A stretch of DNA of 64,000 nt from Patiria pectinifera (lineage: Eukaryota; Echinodermata; Asteroidea; Valvatida; Asterinidae): NCBI GenBank assembly GCA_029964075.1, contig CM057146.1, forward strand, positions 12,233,501 through 12,297,500, written 5' to 3'. Within the stretch, counting starts at the first letter, position 1. Each line of letters starts with the position of its first letter. A program made the translations under genes and the position numbers. A model generated the notes under the pieces. The model saw nothing but the letters and a program-made list of their open reading frames with translations, did no database searches and was not told the origin of the DNA. Positions 31,000 to 42,398 of this stretch are shown one piece after another.

Positions 31000-32937
31000 G
31001 AAATATTCTGTTTATGAAACATTTCAAATAGTAAGGGGTGAACCTTGCATTTTTTTAGCGAAATTGGGCAAAATCAGATCTTTCTGGAAAATTTCAGATT
31101 GTAAGGGGTTAACCTTGCTTTTGTAGTAAAATTTGGCAAAACAAGATGTGTATGAAAAATTTCAAATTGGAAGGGGTTAACCTTTCTTTTTTAGTAAAAT
31201 TGGGAAAATTTAAATATTTATGAAAAATTTCAAATTGTCAGTGGTTAACCTTGCATTTTTAGCAAAATAGGGCAAAATCAGGTGCTTATGGAAAATTTCA
31301 GATGGTAAGGGGTTAACTTTGCATTTTTAGCAAAATTGGGCAAAATCAGATTGGTATGAAAAATCCAAAATTGTAAGAGGTAAACCTTTGCCCAATTAGA
31401 GCAAATTCAGATGTTTCTGGAAAGTTGCAGATTGAAAGGGGTTAACCTTGCATTTTTAGCAAAACTGGGCAATATCAGATTTTTATGAAAAATCTCAAAT
31501 TGTAAGGGGTGAACCTTGCATTTTTAGCAAAATTGGGCAAAATCAGATGTTTCTGAAAAAAATTCAGATGTAAGGGGGTTAACCTTGCTTTTTTAGTAAA
31601 ATTGGGCAAATTTTAATGTGCATGAAAAATTTGAAATTGTTAGCGGTTAACCTTGCATTTTTTAGCAAAATACGGCAAAACCAGGTGTTCATGAAAAATT
31701 TCAGATTGTAAAGGGTTCACCCTGCATTTTTAGCAAAATCGGGAAAAATCAGATTTGTATGAAAAATCAAAAAATTGTAAGGGGTTTACCTTTGCCAAAT
31801 TAGGACAAAATCAGATGTTTCTGGAAAATTGCAGATTGAAAGGGGTTAACCTTGCATTTTAATCAAAATTGGGCAAAATGAGATTTTTATGAAAAATCTC
31901 AAATTATAAGGGGTGAACCTTGCATTTTAGCAAAATTGGGCAAAATCAGATGTTTCTGGAAAATTTCAGATGTTAGTGATTATACTTGCCTTTTTAGTGA
32001 AATTTGGCAAAGTTAGATGTTTATGAAAAATCTCAAATTATAAAGGGTTAACCTTGCATTTTTTAAGCGAAATTGGGAAAAAAATCTGATGTTTTTGGAA
32101 AATTGCAGATTGTAAGGGGTTAACCTTGCTTTTTGAATAAGATTGGAAAAAATTAGATGTTCATGAAAAAAATTCAAATTGTAAGGGGTCAACCTTGCAT
32201 TTTTTTAGCAAAATAGTACACAATCAGATGATTCTGGAAAATTGCAGATTGTTAGGGCTTAACCTTGTATTTCTAGCAAAATTGGGCAAAAAGAAATGTT
32301 TATGAAACATTTTAAACTGTAAGAGGTGTACCTTGTATATTTAGTAAAATTTGGCAAAATCAGATTTGTATGAACAATCTAAAATGGTAAGGGGTTAACC
32401 TTGCTTTTTTAGCAAAATTTGGGGCATATTTTACTAAAATTGGGCAAATTATAAGGGGTGAACCTTGCATTTTAGCAAAATTGGGCAAAATCAGATGTTT
32501 CTGGAAAATTTCAGATGTTAGTGATTATACTTGCCTTTTTAGTGAAATTTGGCAAAGTGAGATGTTTATGAAAAATCTCAAATTATAAAGGGTTAACCTT
32601 GCATTTTTTAAGCGAAATTGGGAAAAAAATCTGATGTTTTTGGAAAATTGCAGATTGTAAGGGGTTAACCTTGCTTTTTGAATAAGATTGGAAAAAATTA
32701 GATGTTCATGAAAAAAATTCAAATTGTAAGGGGTCAACCTTGCATTTTTTTAACAAAATAGTACACAATCAGATGATTCTGGAAAATTGCAGATTGTTAG
32801 GGCTTAACCTTGTATTTCTAGCAAAATTGGGCAAAAAGAAATGTTTATGAAACATTTTAAACTGTAAGAGGTGTACCTTGTATATTTTACTAAAATTGGG
32901 CAGAATCCGATGCTTCTATAAATCCAGATGTAAAGTT
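31000..32937. repeat. 68-bp minisatellite array, forward orientation
   Basis: The consensus unit contains AGGGGTTAACCTTGCATTTT, AGCAAAATTGGGCAAAATCA and GATGTTTCTGGAAAATTTCA. Unit starts at 31103 and 31171 give a 68-bp period. A higher-order duplication of about 546 bp makes 31905-32340 match 32450-32885. Shorter blocks of the same unit occupy 28590-28833 and 29207-29690. Confidence 0.9.
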
Positions 32938-35355
32938 TCCGCTAAAAATACAAGGTTCACCCCTTACAATTTGAGATTTTTCATATAAATCTGATATTGC
33001 CCAGTTCTGCTAAAAATGCCAAGTTAACCCCTTACAATCTTCAATTTTTAAGAAACATCTGATTTTTCCCAATTTCGCTTAAAAAAGCAAGGTTAACCCC
33101 TTTCAATCTGTAATTTTCCAGAAACATCTGATTTTGCCCTAATTTGGCAAGGTTAACCCCTTACAATTTTTGATTTTTCATACGAATTTATTTTGCCCAA
33201 TTTTTCTAAAACTGCAAAGTTAACCCCTTACAATCTGAAATTTTCCATAAACACCTGATTTTGCCCTATTTTGCTAAAAATGCAAGGTTAACCACTGACA
33301 ATTTGAAATTTTTCATAAACATTTAAATTTTCCCAATTTTATTAAAAATACAAGGTTCACCCCTTACAATTTGAGATTTTTCATATAAATCTGATATTGC
33401 CCAGTTCTGCTAAAAATGCCAAGTTAACCCCTTACAATCTTCAATTTTTAAGAAACATCTGATTTTTCCCAATTTCGCTTAAAAAGCAAGGTTAACCCCT
33501 TTCAATCTGCAATTTTCCAGAAACATCTGTTTTTGCCCTAATTTGGCAAGGTTAATCCCTTACAATATTTGATTTTTCATACAAATCTGATTTTGCCCAG
33601 TTCTGCTAAAAATGCCAAGTTACCCCTTACAATCTTCAATTTTTAAGAAACATCTGATTTTTCCCCATTTCGCTTAAAAAAGCAAGGTTAACCCCTTTCA
33701 ATCTGCGATTTTCCAGAAACATCTGTTTTTGCCCTAATTTTGCAAGGTTAACCCCTTACAATTTTTGATTTTTCATACAAATCTGATTTTGCCCAATTTT
33801 GCTAAAACTGCAAAGTTTACCCCTTACAATCTGAAATTTTCCATAAACACCTGATTTTGCCCTATTTTAATAAAATTGCAAGGTTAACCACTGACAATTT
33901 GAAACATTTTCATAAACATTTAAATTTTCCCAATTTTACTAAAAAAGCAAGGTTAACACCTTACAATTTGAAATTTTCCATAAACATCTGATTTTGCCCT
34001 ATTTTGCTAAAAAAAATGCAATCTGAACCCCTTACAATTTGAAATTTTCCATAAACATCTAATTTTTACCAAATTTCACTTAAAAAAAAGGTAAGGTTAA
34101 TTCCTTACATCGGAATTTTTTTCAGAAACATCTGATTTTGCCCAATTTTGTTTAAAATGCAAGGTTAACCCCTTTCAATCTGCAATTTTCAAGAAACATC
34201 TGATTTTGCCCTAATTTGGCAAAGGTTAAAACCCTACAATTTGAGATTTTTCATACAAATCTGATTTTTCCCAATTTTGCTAAAAATGCAAGGTGAACCC
34301 TTTACAATCTGAAATTTTTCAAAAACACCTGGTTTTGTCGTATATTGCTAAAAAAATGCAAGGTTAACCCCCTTACATCTGAAATTTTTCAGAAACATCT
34401 GATTTTGCCCAATTTTGCTAAAAATGCAAGGTTCACACTTACAATTTGAGATTTTTCATAAAAATCTGATATTGCCCAGTTTTGCTAAAAATGCAAGGTT
34501 AACCCCTTTCAATCTGCAATTTTCCAGAAACATCTGATTTTGCCCTAATTGGGCAAAGGTTAACCTCTTACAATTTTGGATTTTTCATACAAATCTGATT
34601 TTTCCCAATTTTGCTAAAAATGCAAAGTTAACCCCTTACCATCTGAAATATTACAGAAAGATCTGATTTTGCCCAATTTCGCTAAAAATACAAGGTTCAC
34701 CCCTTACAATTTGAGATTTTTCATATAAATCTGATATTGCCCAGTTCTGCTAAAAATGCCAAGTTAACCCCTTACAATCTTCAATTTTTAAGAAACATCT
34801 GATTTTTCCCAATTTCGCTTAAAAAAGCAAGGTTAACCCCTCAATCTGCAATTTTCCAGAAACATCTGTTTTTGCCCTAATTTGGCAAGGTTAACCCCTT
34901 ACAATATTTGATTTTTCATACAAATCTGATTTTGCCCAATTTTTCTAAAAATGCAAAGTAAACCCTGAAATTTTCCATAAACACCTGATTTTGCCCTATT
35001 TTGCTAAAAAATGCAAGGTTTAACCACTGACAATTTGAAATTTTTCGTAAACATTTAAATTTTCCCAATTTTACTAAAAAAGAAAGGTTAACCCCTTACA
35101 CTTTGAAATTTTCCATACACATATTATTTTGCCAAATTTTACTACAAAAGCAAGGTTAACCCCTTACAATCTGAAATTTTCCAGAAAGATCTGATTTTTC
35201 CCAATTTCGCTAAAAAATGCAAGGTTCACCCCTTATAATTTGAAATGTTTCATAAACATCTAAATTTTACTTAAAATGCAAGGTTAGCCCCTTACAAGCT
35301 GCAATTTTCAAGAAACATCTGATTTTTCCCAATTTTGCTAAAATGTAAGGTTAAC
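32938..35355. repeat. 68-bp minisatellite array, reverse orientation
   Basis: Same unit, inverted (AAGGTTAACCCCTTACAATT, CTGATTTTGCCCAATTTTGC). The switch occurs abruptly near 32938. A block of AATACAAGGTTCACCCCTTA recurs at 32946, 33349 and 34687, a further higher-order repeat. Confidence 0.9.
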
Positions 35356-35949
35356 TGCAAACTGTTAAATCAATACATGAAATGTCCCATTTGACTTTTT
35401 TTAAAACAAATTATTTTTCCAGTTTTTAGGGTAATGGAATTTTCTCTTTTTCTTTTCTCTTTTGTTGTTGCTATATTTTGCGAATTAACTCATTCGTATG
35501 GAATGTTCATAGTCAATCAAAGAAGATTTCACACATAGGCGCCTAAATTTTTTTTTTTTAATTTAAAAGAGACGTATTGATCTTGCTATCATATACCATT
35601 CTATTACTATGGCGAATTACTGTATCGTTTGGAATGCTCCAAATTAAAGACACATTATTTGAAAGATGTATAAATATATTCATATTACAATGTACATCTT
35701 TATTCTTTCCCGGTATAATTTATGGCTTTTCTTACGTCAATTGGCAATCGCGTCATTATATAATGATAGTCAAATTGATCAAACGAAACTCCGTTTTGAT
35801 TATAGTCAATTATGAAATATTCATTGATTTATGACATACACCTTTGTTTCAACTTTAATACTACCCGTAGACCTGCTGAGCAGCTGTAGATATCAAACTA
35901 AACCAAAGTATAAAAGATAGAGGATAAAAAATTCAAAAAGTTATGTGCT

Positions 35950-36838
35950 AGTCAAGCTTTCAGGGATCGGTCTGAGCCATAACAATGCCCCAGCCGATCC
36001 CTTAGTTCTCTTCCGGGGTCTCGGCGTCCCCGACCAATACACACTTCCTTCCCTATCCATCCATATAACCCCGGAGGGCCAGGCACCATGTAAAAGCAAA
36101 GAGCTAAGGGAGGAACAGGGCGGCCCCTAAGCCCTGATCCTCCGAGTGGACCACATGCCCTGAACCTGTACGAAGGCGCCAACCTGGAACTCGCGGACAG
36201 TACCAGCAGCAGTGCTTACCGATTAAGCTAAGGTACTGTTGGTACTTTACGACGGGAAATTAAATCTCTTATAGTGAATAATTGAACTCATACGTTAAAA
36301 ACCAAAAAGACACCAGCGGGATTCGAACCCGGGACCCCGCTAACCGTGGACGACGAATCGTAACCACTCGGCCATTTCGTTACCTTAGAATTTTCCTTCA
36401 ATTGAGAAAAGTTGTCTTTATAGGTGAGCAAACGCGCCAGGAAGATTACTGGGTCCATTTGCTGTACCTCAATGGGTAAAAAGAAGTCGATATAATGAGC
36501 CCAGTGTGTTTGGTTTGTTAGGAAGCTGCATAACACAGCCTAATGTGCAAAACAGTCGTGTGCTAGGTGGATCATTACGCAACAATGAACACCGCAATTG
36601 TGTATTTTCAAAAGGCAAACGCGTAGGTTTCTACTCTTTGTATGTGGGCACATATAGATTCTCACCTCCCTCTTCAGCTATTTCGACTTTGTTAAAAAGA
36701 AAAATAGAGACTGTCAGCGAATCTCCGGGAGTTGAAATAAGGATCGTCCCCTCGATAGACCTCAGACTCAGTAAAGTTCAACATTGGGCTCTTTTTCAAC
36801 AGCTGTTTTTGCGGAAACTTTACATCTGGATTTTTTAG
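35950..36838. other. Foldback arm core, right
   Basis: Inverse copy of 29681-30567. The minus-strand tRNA-like sequence is at 36303-36385. The mirrored frames (35952-36182 with 30337-30567; 36506-36838 with 29681-30013) share one axis at 33259.5, so no net indel separates the arms here. Confidence 0.75.
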
Positions 36839-37313
36839 AAGCATCTGATTTTGCCCAATTTTAGTAAAATATGTTCCAAATTTTGCTAAAAAAGCAAAAC
36901 TTAACCCCTTACCATTTTAGATTTTTCATACAAATCTGATTTTGCTAAATTTTACTAAATATACAAGGTATACAATTTAAAAATTTTCATAAACATTTCT
37001 TTTTGCCCAATTTTGCTAGAAATACAAGGTTACGCCCTAACATTCTGCAATTTTCCAGAATCATCTGATTGTGTCCTATTTTGCTTAAAAAAATGCAAGG
37101 TTAACCCCTTACAATTTGATTTTTTTTCATGAACATCTATTTTTCCCCAATCTTATTCAAAAAGCAAGGTTAACCCCTTACAATCTGCAATTTTCCAGAA
37201 ACATTTGATTTTTTTCCGATTTTCGCTTTAAAAAATTGCGAGGTTAACCCCTTTCAATTTGAAATTTTTCGTAACATCTAACTTTGCAAAATTTCACTAA
37301 AAAAGCAAGGTTA

Positions 37314-37680
37314 GGCCAAAAAAAAAAATCTCCGGTTTCTGGTATGGAGCTTGCCCAAAAAGTGGTGCGGCGACGCGGCTTTTTTTTTTACCTGTTTTTT
37401 TTTGCTTCAAATGTCGGCTGATGACTGCAAATGGTGCCCGACTAAACTTAGTGCAAATATTATGGGAGACCAGAGAGGCCACATAAGGCTTATTCTCGAT
37501 CATAACCCCATCTAAAAACACGTTAAAATTTTGCAGCAGCAGGATTCCAGTCAAACCAGTGAGTTTGGCGGTTTTGAGACATCATCGTTTATTGAAAATA
37601 AAAACTTTTTCATTTTGCCGACGCGCATGGCTACGGCGACGCGCGCGCATACCAGAAACCGGAGACTTTTTTTTTTGGCC
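37314..37680. mobile_element. Harbinger-like MITE, copy 3, in the foldback right arm
   Basis: Inverse counterpart of 28834-29206, flanked by TTA on both sides (37311-37313, 37681-37683), the complement of the left-arm TAA. The insertion therefore predates formation or homogenisation of the two arms. Confidence 0.8.
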
Positions 37681-38229
37681 TTAATCCCTTACATCTGAAA
37701 TTTTTCGGAAACATCTGATTTTGCCCAATTTCGCTAAAATATGCAATGTTCACCCCTTACAATTTGAAATGTTTCATAAACATCTAACCCCATACAATCT
37801 GCAATTTTCCAGAAACATCTGATTTTCCCCGATTTTGCTAAAAAAAATGCAAGGTTAACCCCTTACAATTTGATTTTTTTTTCATAAACATCTAATTTTG
37901 CCCAATTTTACATCAGCTTATGCTAACAAATTATCAGGTAACTGGATCATTAAACGGGACAGGTGCACATCGGCCTTGGAGCTCAGACCATGTGTCATGC
38001 ACTCCTCAATGCATAGATGATGCACATAACACTATGGGTAGTACAGGCACAGCTGGGGGTACTGCCCAAACAATGATGAACGCATTGCGTATGCTTAAAG
38101 AATTACCCACAATTCCGGTTTTTACCGTTTAGGTCTGGCTCTAATCACTTTACGCGATCCCCTGACGTCTCATACACTGACTTTAGGCAAAATAGTCAGA
38201 CTTTCGCGGTCTAGTAACCAGACTTTGAC

Positions 38230-38690
38230 TCTTAAAGAAACATCGAATGAAAAGGGAAATATCAAATGCATATTGCAAAAGATCGAATGCAAACATACCG
38301 ATGAAACATCGAATACAAATAGCTCGAAATGTCAAACATATGTGTAAAACATTGCTCACAAATTTGAGAATATCGCAAATATATTGTAGAACAACACACA
38401 CAATTTCATCGAAAAACATCGCACATTTAATGCAAAAAATCAAACATAATATTGCAAACATCGCACATATATATCGCCAAAAACATCGCACATATAAATT
38501 GAAAATCGCATATAAATGTAAAACATCGCACACATATATTGAACATCGCACATATATTGTAAAACATCGCACAAATATATTAAACATCGCGCAAATAATG
38601 AAAAACATCGCGCAAATAATGAAAAACATCGCACACTTATATTGAACATCGCAAATAAATGTAAAAGATAACAAACACATAGGCCTATTG
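38230..38690. repeat. Foldback outer domain, right: short AACATCGCAC subrepeats
   Basis: Inverse of the left outer domain: AAAACATCGCACATATATTG-like units of about 17-22 bp. It includes units (ACATCGCGCAAATAATGAAA, twice) missing from the interrupted left arm. Confidence 0.85.
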
Positions 38691-38752
38691 AACAGCCAAA
38701 ATATATATTGCAAAATATTGAATATTGCAACGTTTGACACGCCATAGTTTAA

Positions 38753-39095
38753 AGGGCGCAGACCAGTAAGGCGGTCCGAAATTGCATACGCCCGCCAAAT
38801 CACGATTTGCATGCCCTCAAATTCCAGTACTTGTAATGAGCATATTGTGGGCCATGCACTTGTGGGTTCGTAAACGATAAGGGTGGAAGCCGTGCACAGG
38901 AACGTGAGCTTGTATTTCTGTGCAATTTGGATTTTTTAATGGAGTGTAGGCACCGTTTTTCAAAATGGCGATGGGCTTCGGGACTATTTTTTAAGGGGTG
39001 ATCATAATTCGGATGGAAATTTCTCCCCAAATCATCTACTTACCCCCAAAAACTGAAAAGAAAAGGAAAGATGATCAAATAAGCTTTAATTTTTT
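38753..39095. repeat. Right half of the interrupted host repeat
   Basis: AAAGGGCGCAGACCAGTAAG, GGTCCGAAATTGCATACGCC and GTTCGTAAACGATAAGGGTG match 39422-39780 in direct orientation. It continues the repeat broken at 25652. Confidence 0.85.
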
Positions 39096-39217
39096 GCATG
39101 TACATCACAATCCTTCTTTTTGCTAAGGCAATTTTTTTTACGGAATTTTTTTTGGGGGGGCTAGACAAAAAATTTGGGGGGCTACAGCCCCCCCCCCTAG
39201 CCCCCCCGTAGAACCGC

Positions 39218-39780
39218 GCCTGATGCCTGCCCATCTTTATTTTATGTATAGCGCTTCGCTCGTACCCGGTACCCCCTCCCCGGCCCCCTACCCCTCCTTG
39301 TAACCAGGCCAAAGGGCGCTGGGCAGGGATGGGCTGATGAGCTTCACGGAATCTTGTAAAGGAAGTGGGGATGGTATAGTGGGTAACTTATGATGACCTT
39401 GTTATAAAGCTGCAGCTGTTTAAAGGGTACAGACCAGTAAAGCGGTCCGAAATTGCATACGCCGGCCAAATCACGATTTGCATGCCCTCAAATTCCTTAG
39501 TACTTGAGCATATTGTGGGCCATGCATTGAGGGTTCGTAAACGATAAGGGTGGAAGCCGTGCACAGGAACGTGAGCTTGTATTTCTGTGCAATTTGGATG
39601 AAATTGGAAACCCGAAGCGCTCTATTTTTTAATGGAGTGTAGGCACCGTTTTTCAAAATGGCGATGGGCTTCAGGACATTTTTTTTTAAGAGGTGATCAT
39701 AATTTGGATGGAAATTTCTCCAAAAATCATTACCCCCCACAACTGAAAAGATAAGGAAAGATGATCAAATTTAGCTTTAA
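39218..39780. repeat. Uninterrupted copy of the host repeat (empty site)
   Basis: Contains both halves in continuity: CCCATCTTTATTTTATGTAT ... GCAGCTGTTTAAAGGGTACA ... GGTCCGAAATTGCATACGCC. At about 39417-39422 the single GTTTAA marks the site occupied by the 13-kb element in the neighbouring copy. Confidence 0.85.
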
Positions 39781-42398
39781 TTTTGACGGTGTCTCGAACA
39801 CCTTGGAGAGTAACTTGTGAATGTTTTTCCTGACTTTCTGAAGTTGGGGCACTCATCATGGGTGAGTTTACTGCACCCATAGGGTCACTTTTAAAAGCGG
39901 ACACTCATGGACACTCTCGGACAGTAGGTGGCGCTCTTCATCCCTGCCGACTGACGTGACACGCTTTTTCCGACAGACCGATGTCGCCGGGCCGATTTGC
40001 TCAGTCACGCGTCCCCGCCTGGCTCGCTCTTAAAATCTCTAGCCGGTTGCAATTTGCCACTCTGCAAGACACCCAACAACCGCACCCTCCCCCAGCAACT
40101 ATTTTGGAGCGATAATCGAAATACTGCATCGTCACGCACACATTTCATAAAGTATGACATTTTTTAAAGTTGGTGTGTAGGGCCTATACCTGCTTTTTCA
40201 AAAATTGAGATTATCTTTTCCGGACAAAATTTAAAGGGAAAATACAACATTGGCACACATCGAAAAATAAAACTACCAAGTTGTTACGAAATACCTTACT
40301 AGGATGTTGGTAACTGGCAGTCTTAAGCATCCTGTAAAATTATGGCACCTGGTGTGAAGTCATTTTCAAGAACAAAATGGTACTTTTGTATACATTTCCA
40401 ACGGTGGGCGGCCGACCACCGTTGGAAAAACCGAACTATTTTTCAACTACTGCTCCAAATTTACCATTTTTTTTCCAGTCCAAAGTTTGTTCGCCTTTGG
40501 TTCCGTGTTCATGAACGGGTGCAGGCCAGCTGGACTGGTTCCCTTACCTTACAATCTTCCGGCATTTTTGATCTATTTCATTTCATCTTTAGTGGAGTCA
40601 AGGAACCAGACTTCTTGAACATTTGTGTTTTTCTTGGTTTTTCCAGCATTTTCGAAACTTCAAACATGTCAGTGTATCAGAATTTGGATTTATCATACTA
40701 ACCCCCCAAAATAGTTCATTTCTTAAAATTACGGCACAAGCCAATGATGTACATGTACATTCCCTTTAAAGGACTATAACATCCTGTAAGGGGCCATTCA
40801 AAATTCTCAATGTTTTTAAATTTGGATTTTTTTTCCCCAAATTGTTTTGACCCACCTACCCACCCCTATGTTCGATTTGAAAAATGTGATTTGTTATGCA
40901 GTACCAAAAATCCAAATACATGCGCTTGCATGCACACACATTCGTAAATACCGGCAGTCGTGGACCCCCTCGGTTTTGTACACAATTTATCGGCAGTCGC
41001 ACGGCGCGGTTTCAAACGTCGTGCTACTGCCGTGTCGAATTTAATGTCAATTCGAAGCTGGCCGGCTAACTTCGAATTGAAATTGTATTCGACACGGCAG
41101 TAGCACGACGTTTCAAACCGTTCGCCGTGCTAATGCCGTGAACATCGTTTATAAATAGAAATGCGCATGCTCGCAACGTGTGTACGAGTAAAGAAATAAT
41201 GAACTAACAAAGGCACCAACAATTATGGCGACTTTATTGAAAATTTTCAAGAGTCATAGGGCTGCACTCCTGTAAATAGGCCTTTAAACCTATCCCCGAG
41301 CTCACGAATAAAAGTTATAACCTCAAAATATTCTATATAAGAAAGATCTGAGAGCCATAACAATTGGGAATTGAAGAGATATGGCAATGAACCTCTGGCC
41401 CAGAATTTGGGCTTCCATTTCTGAGCATTTTTGATGCAATTTTGGACTCGAAACCGGCGCTATTTTGAAATGTTGTGGATGGATCGTTTTTTAAGATTGC
41501 TACTTTTCCGCTTTGGGAACATAGGGGAGGGACGTCTTCATTGGATGAGATTTTCTCGAAAAGAGAAAGATTTTCTAGTATTGTTTTTAAGAAACTGGGC
41601 ATTTAGCATTGGTGCCTTGGACTTTTAATACAGGGGTTCATCCATAGGCAGATGAGGAATTAGCGTAACGTTCTCATCGGGCCACGACAACAAAACGAAT
41701 ACAATAAGGAACACCAGTAAAGCTTTCCTCCGGGACTAAGTACTTGATTAAGGATCTTGTTGAAGCAAAATTTATTTTCATTTTGAAACGCTAATTGATT
41801 AAGAGCAAAAAATCATATTTGTTGTTGAGACTGTTTGTCCGCCATGTTGGATTCATTTAAATTCGACTAGGCGTTTGTAATTAAGTTCGACGTTTGAAAC
41901 CACTGCCGTGCTTACACCGTGCTAACGTCGCGGTAAATTCAATTGTATTCGACACTGCATAAGCACGACGTCTGAAACAGGCTGACGATTTTGAGAAAAA
42001 TGTTACCTTTTTTGGGTCATCTGAAATGCTTTCTCATAAAAAGATTGAAAAAGTAGCAAGAATATATAGCAAGTAATAGTTATTAAGGTTTTCAAGAGAA
42101 ATTCAAAATGCATTAATTTGTATATCCCGTTGGTTAAAGGTTTTTTTCTCGGAACAAATTTTCTATACTTGTTTATTATATTTTATCGAAAACAAAAACA
42201 CTATACTTTATCGTGAGACTTTTTGGGCGTTTGCAACCCTCTGAAAACGGCTTTATTTTGCGCACAAATGAACCTGCCCTGCAGAGTGGAACTATTGTCT
42301 GGCAGCTAATTATTTGAATTATTAAAAGTGAATAATTTTTTTAACTAAGAACATAGCAATTATAAAACAAATCATTTGGGGAACGTGTCTGTAATATA
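39781..42398. other. Intergenic DNA with no recognised gene
   Basis: Mostly AT-rich, without convincing exons. A 148-bp palindrome at 40991-41138 has GTCGTGCTACTGCCGTGTCG mirrored as CGACACGGCAGTAGCACGAC; a degenerate relative lies at 41890-41985. A short hairpin CCAACGGTGG/CCACCGTTGG lies near 40400. The rightmost part is probably the 3' UTR of the JmjC gene, with a minus-strand AATAAA at 42252-42257. Confidence 0.5.

Larger units (their letters stand above)
25653..38746. mobile_element. 13.1-kb foldback transposable element with GTTTAA target duplication
   Basis: Ends TATGGCGTGTCAAACGTTGC and inverse GCAACGTTTGACACGCCATA, flanked by GTTTAA at 25647-25652 and 38747-38752. Outside in, each arm has: AT-rich short subrepeats built on TGTGCGATGTTTTACA; a unique segment with a 70-codon open frame; minisatellite with a nested Harbinger-like MITE; a unique segment; tRNA-like sequence; a CG-rich segment; an AT-rich segment; then a 68-bp minisatellite array. 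Matching features mirror about 33259. The left arm has an extra 2.1 kb (25740-27882). The layout recalls foldback elements such as the TU family of sea urchins. No transposase is seen, so it is presumably non-autonomous. Confidence 0.9.

Noticed and set aside
28590-35355. Regularly spaced repeats that could suggest a CRISPR array
   Set aside because: Units are contiguous 68-bp tandem copies without unique spacers, in animal DNA and in two opposite orientations; it is a minisatellite.
38183-38812. 209-codon open frame on the minus strand
   Set aside because: It runs through the AT-rich GCGATGTTT subrepeats and translates to repetitive Cys/Phe/Ile-rich sequence; a product of the repeat unit.
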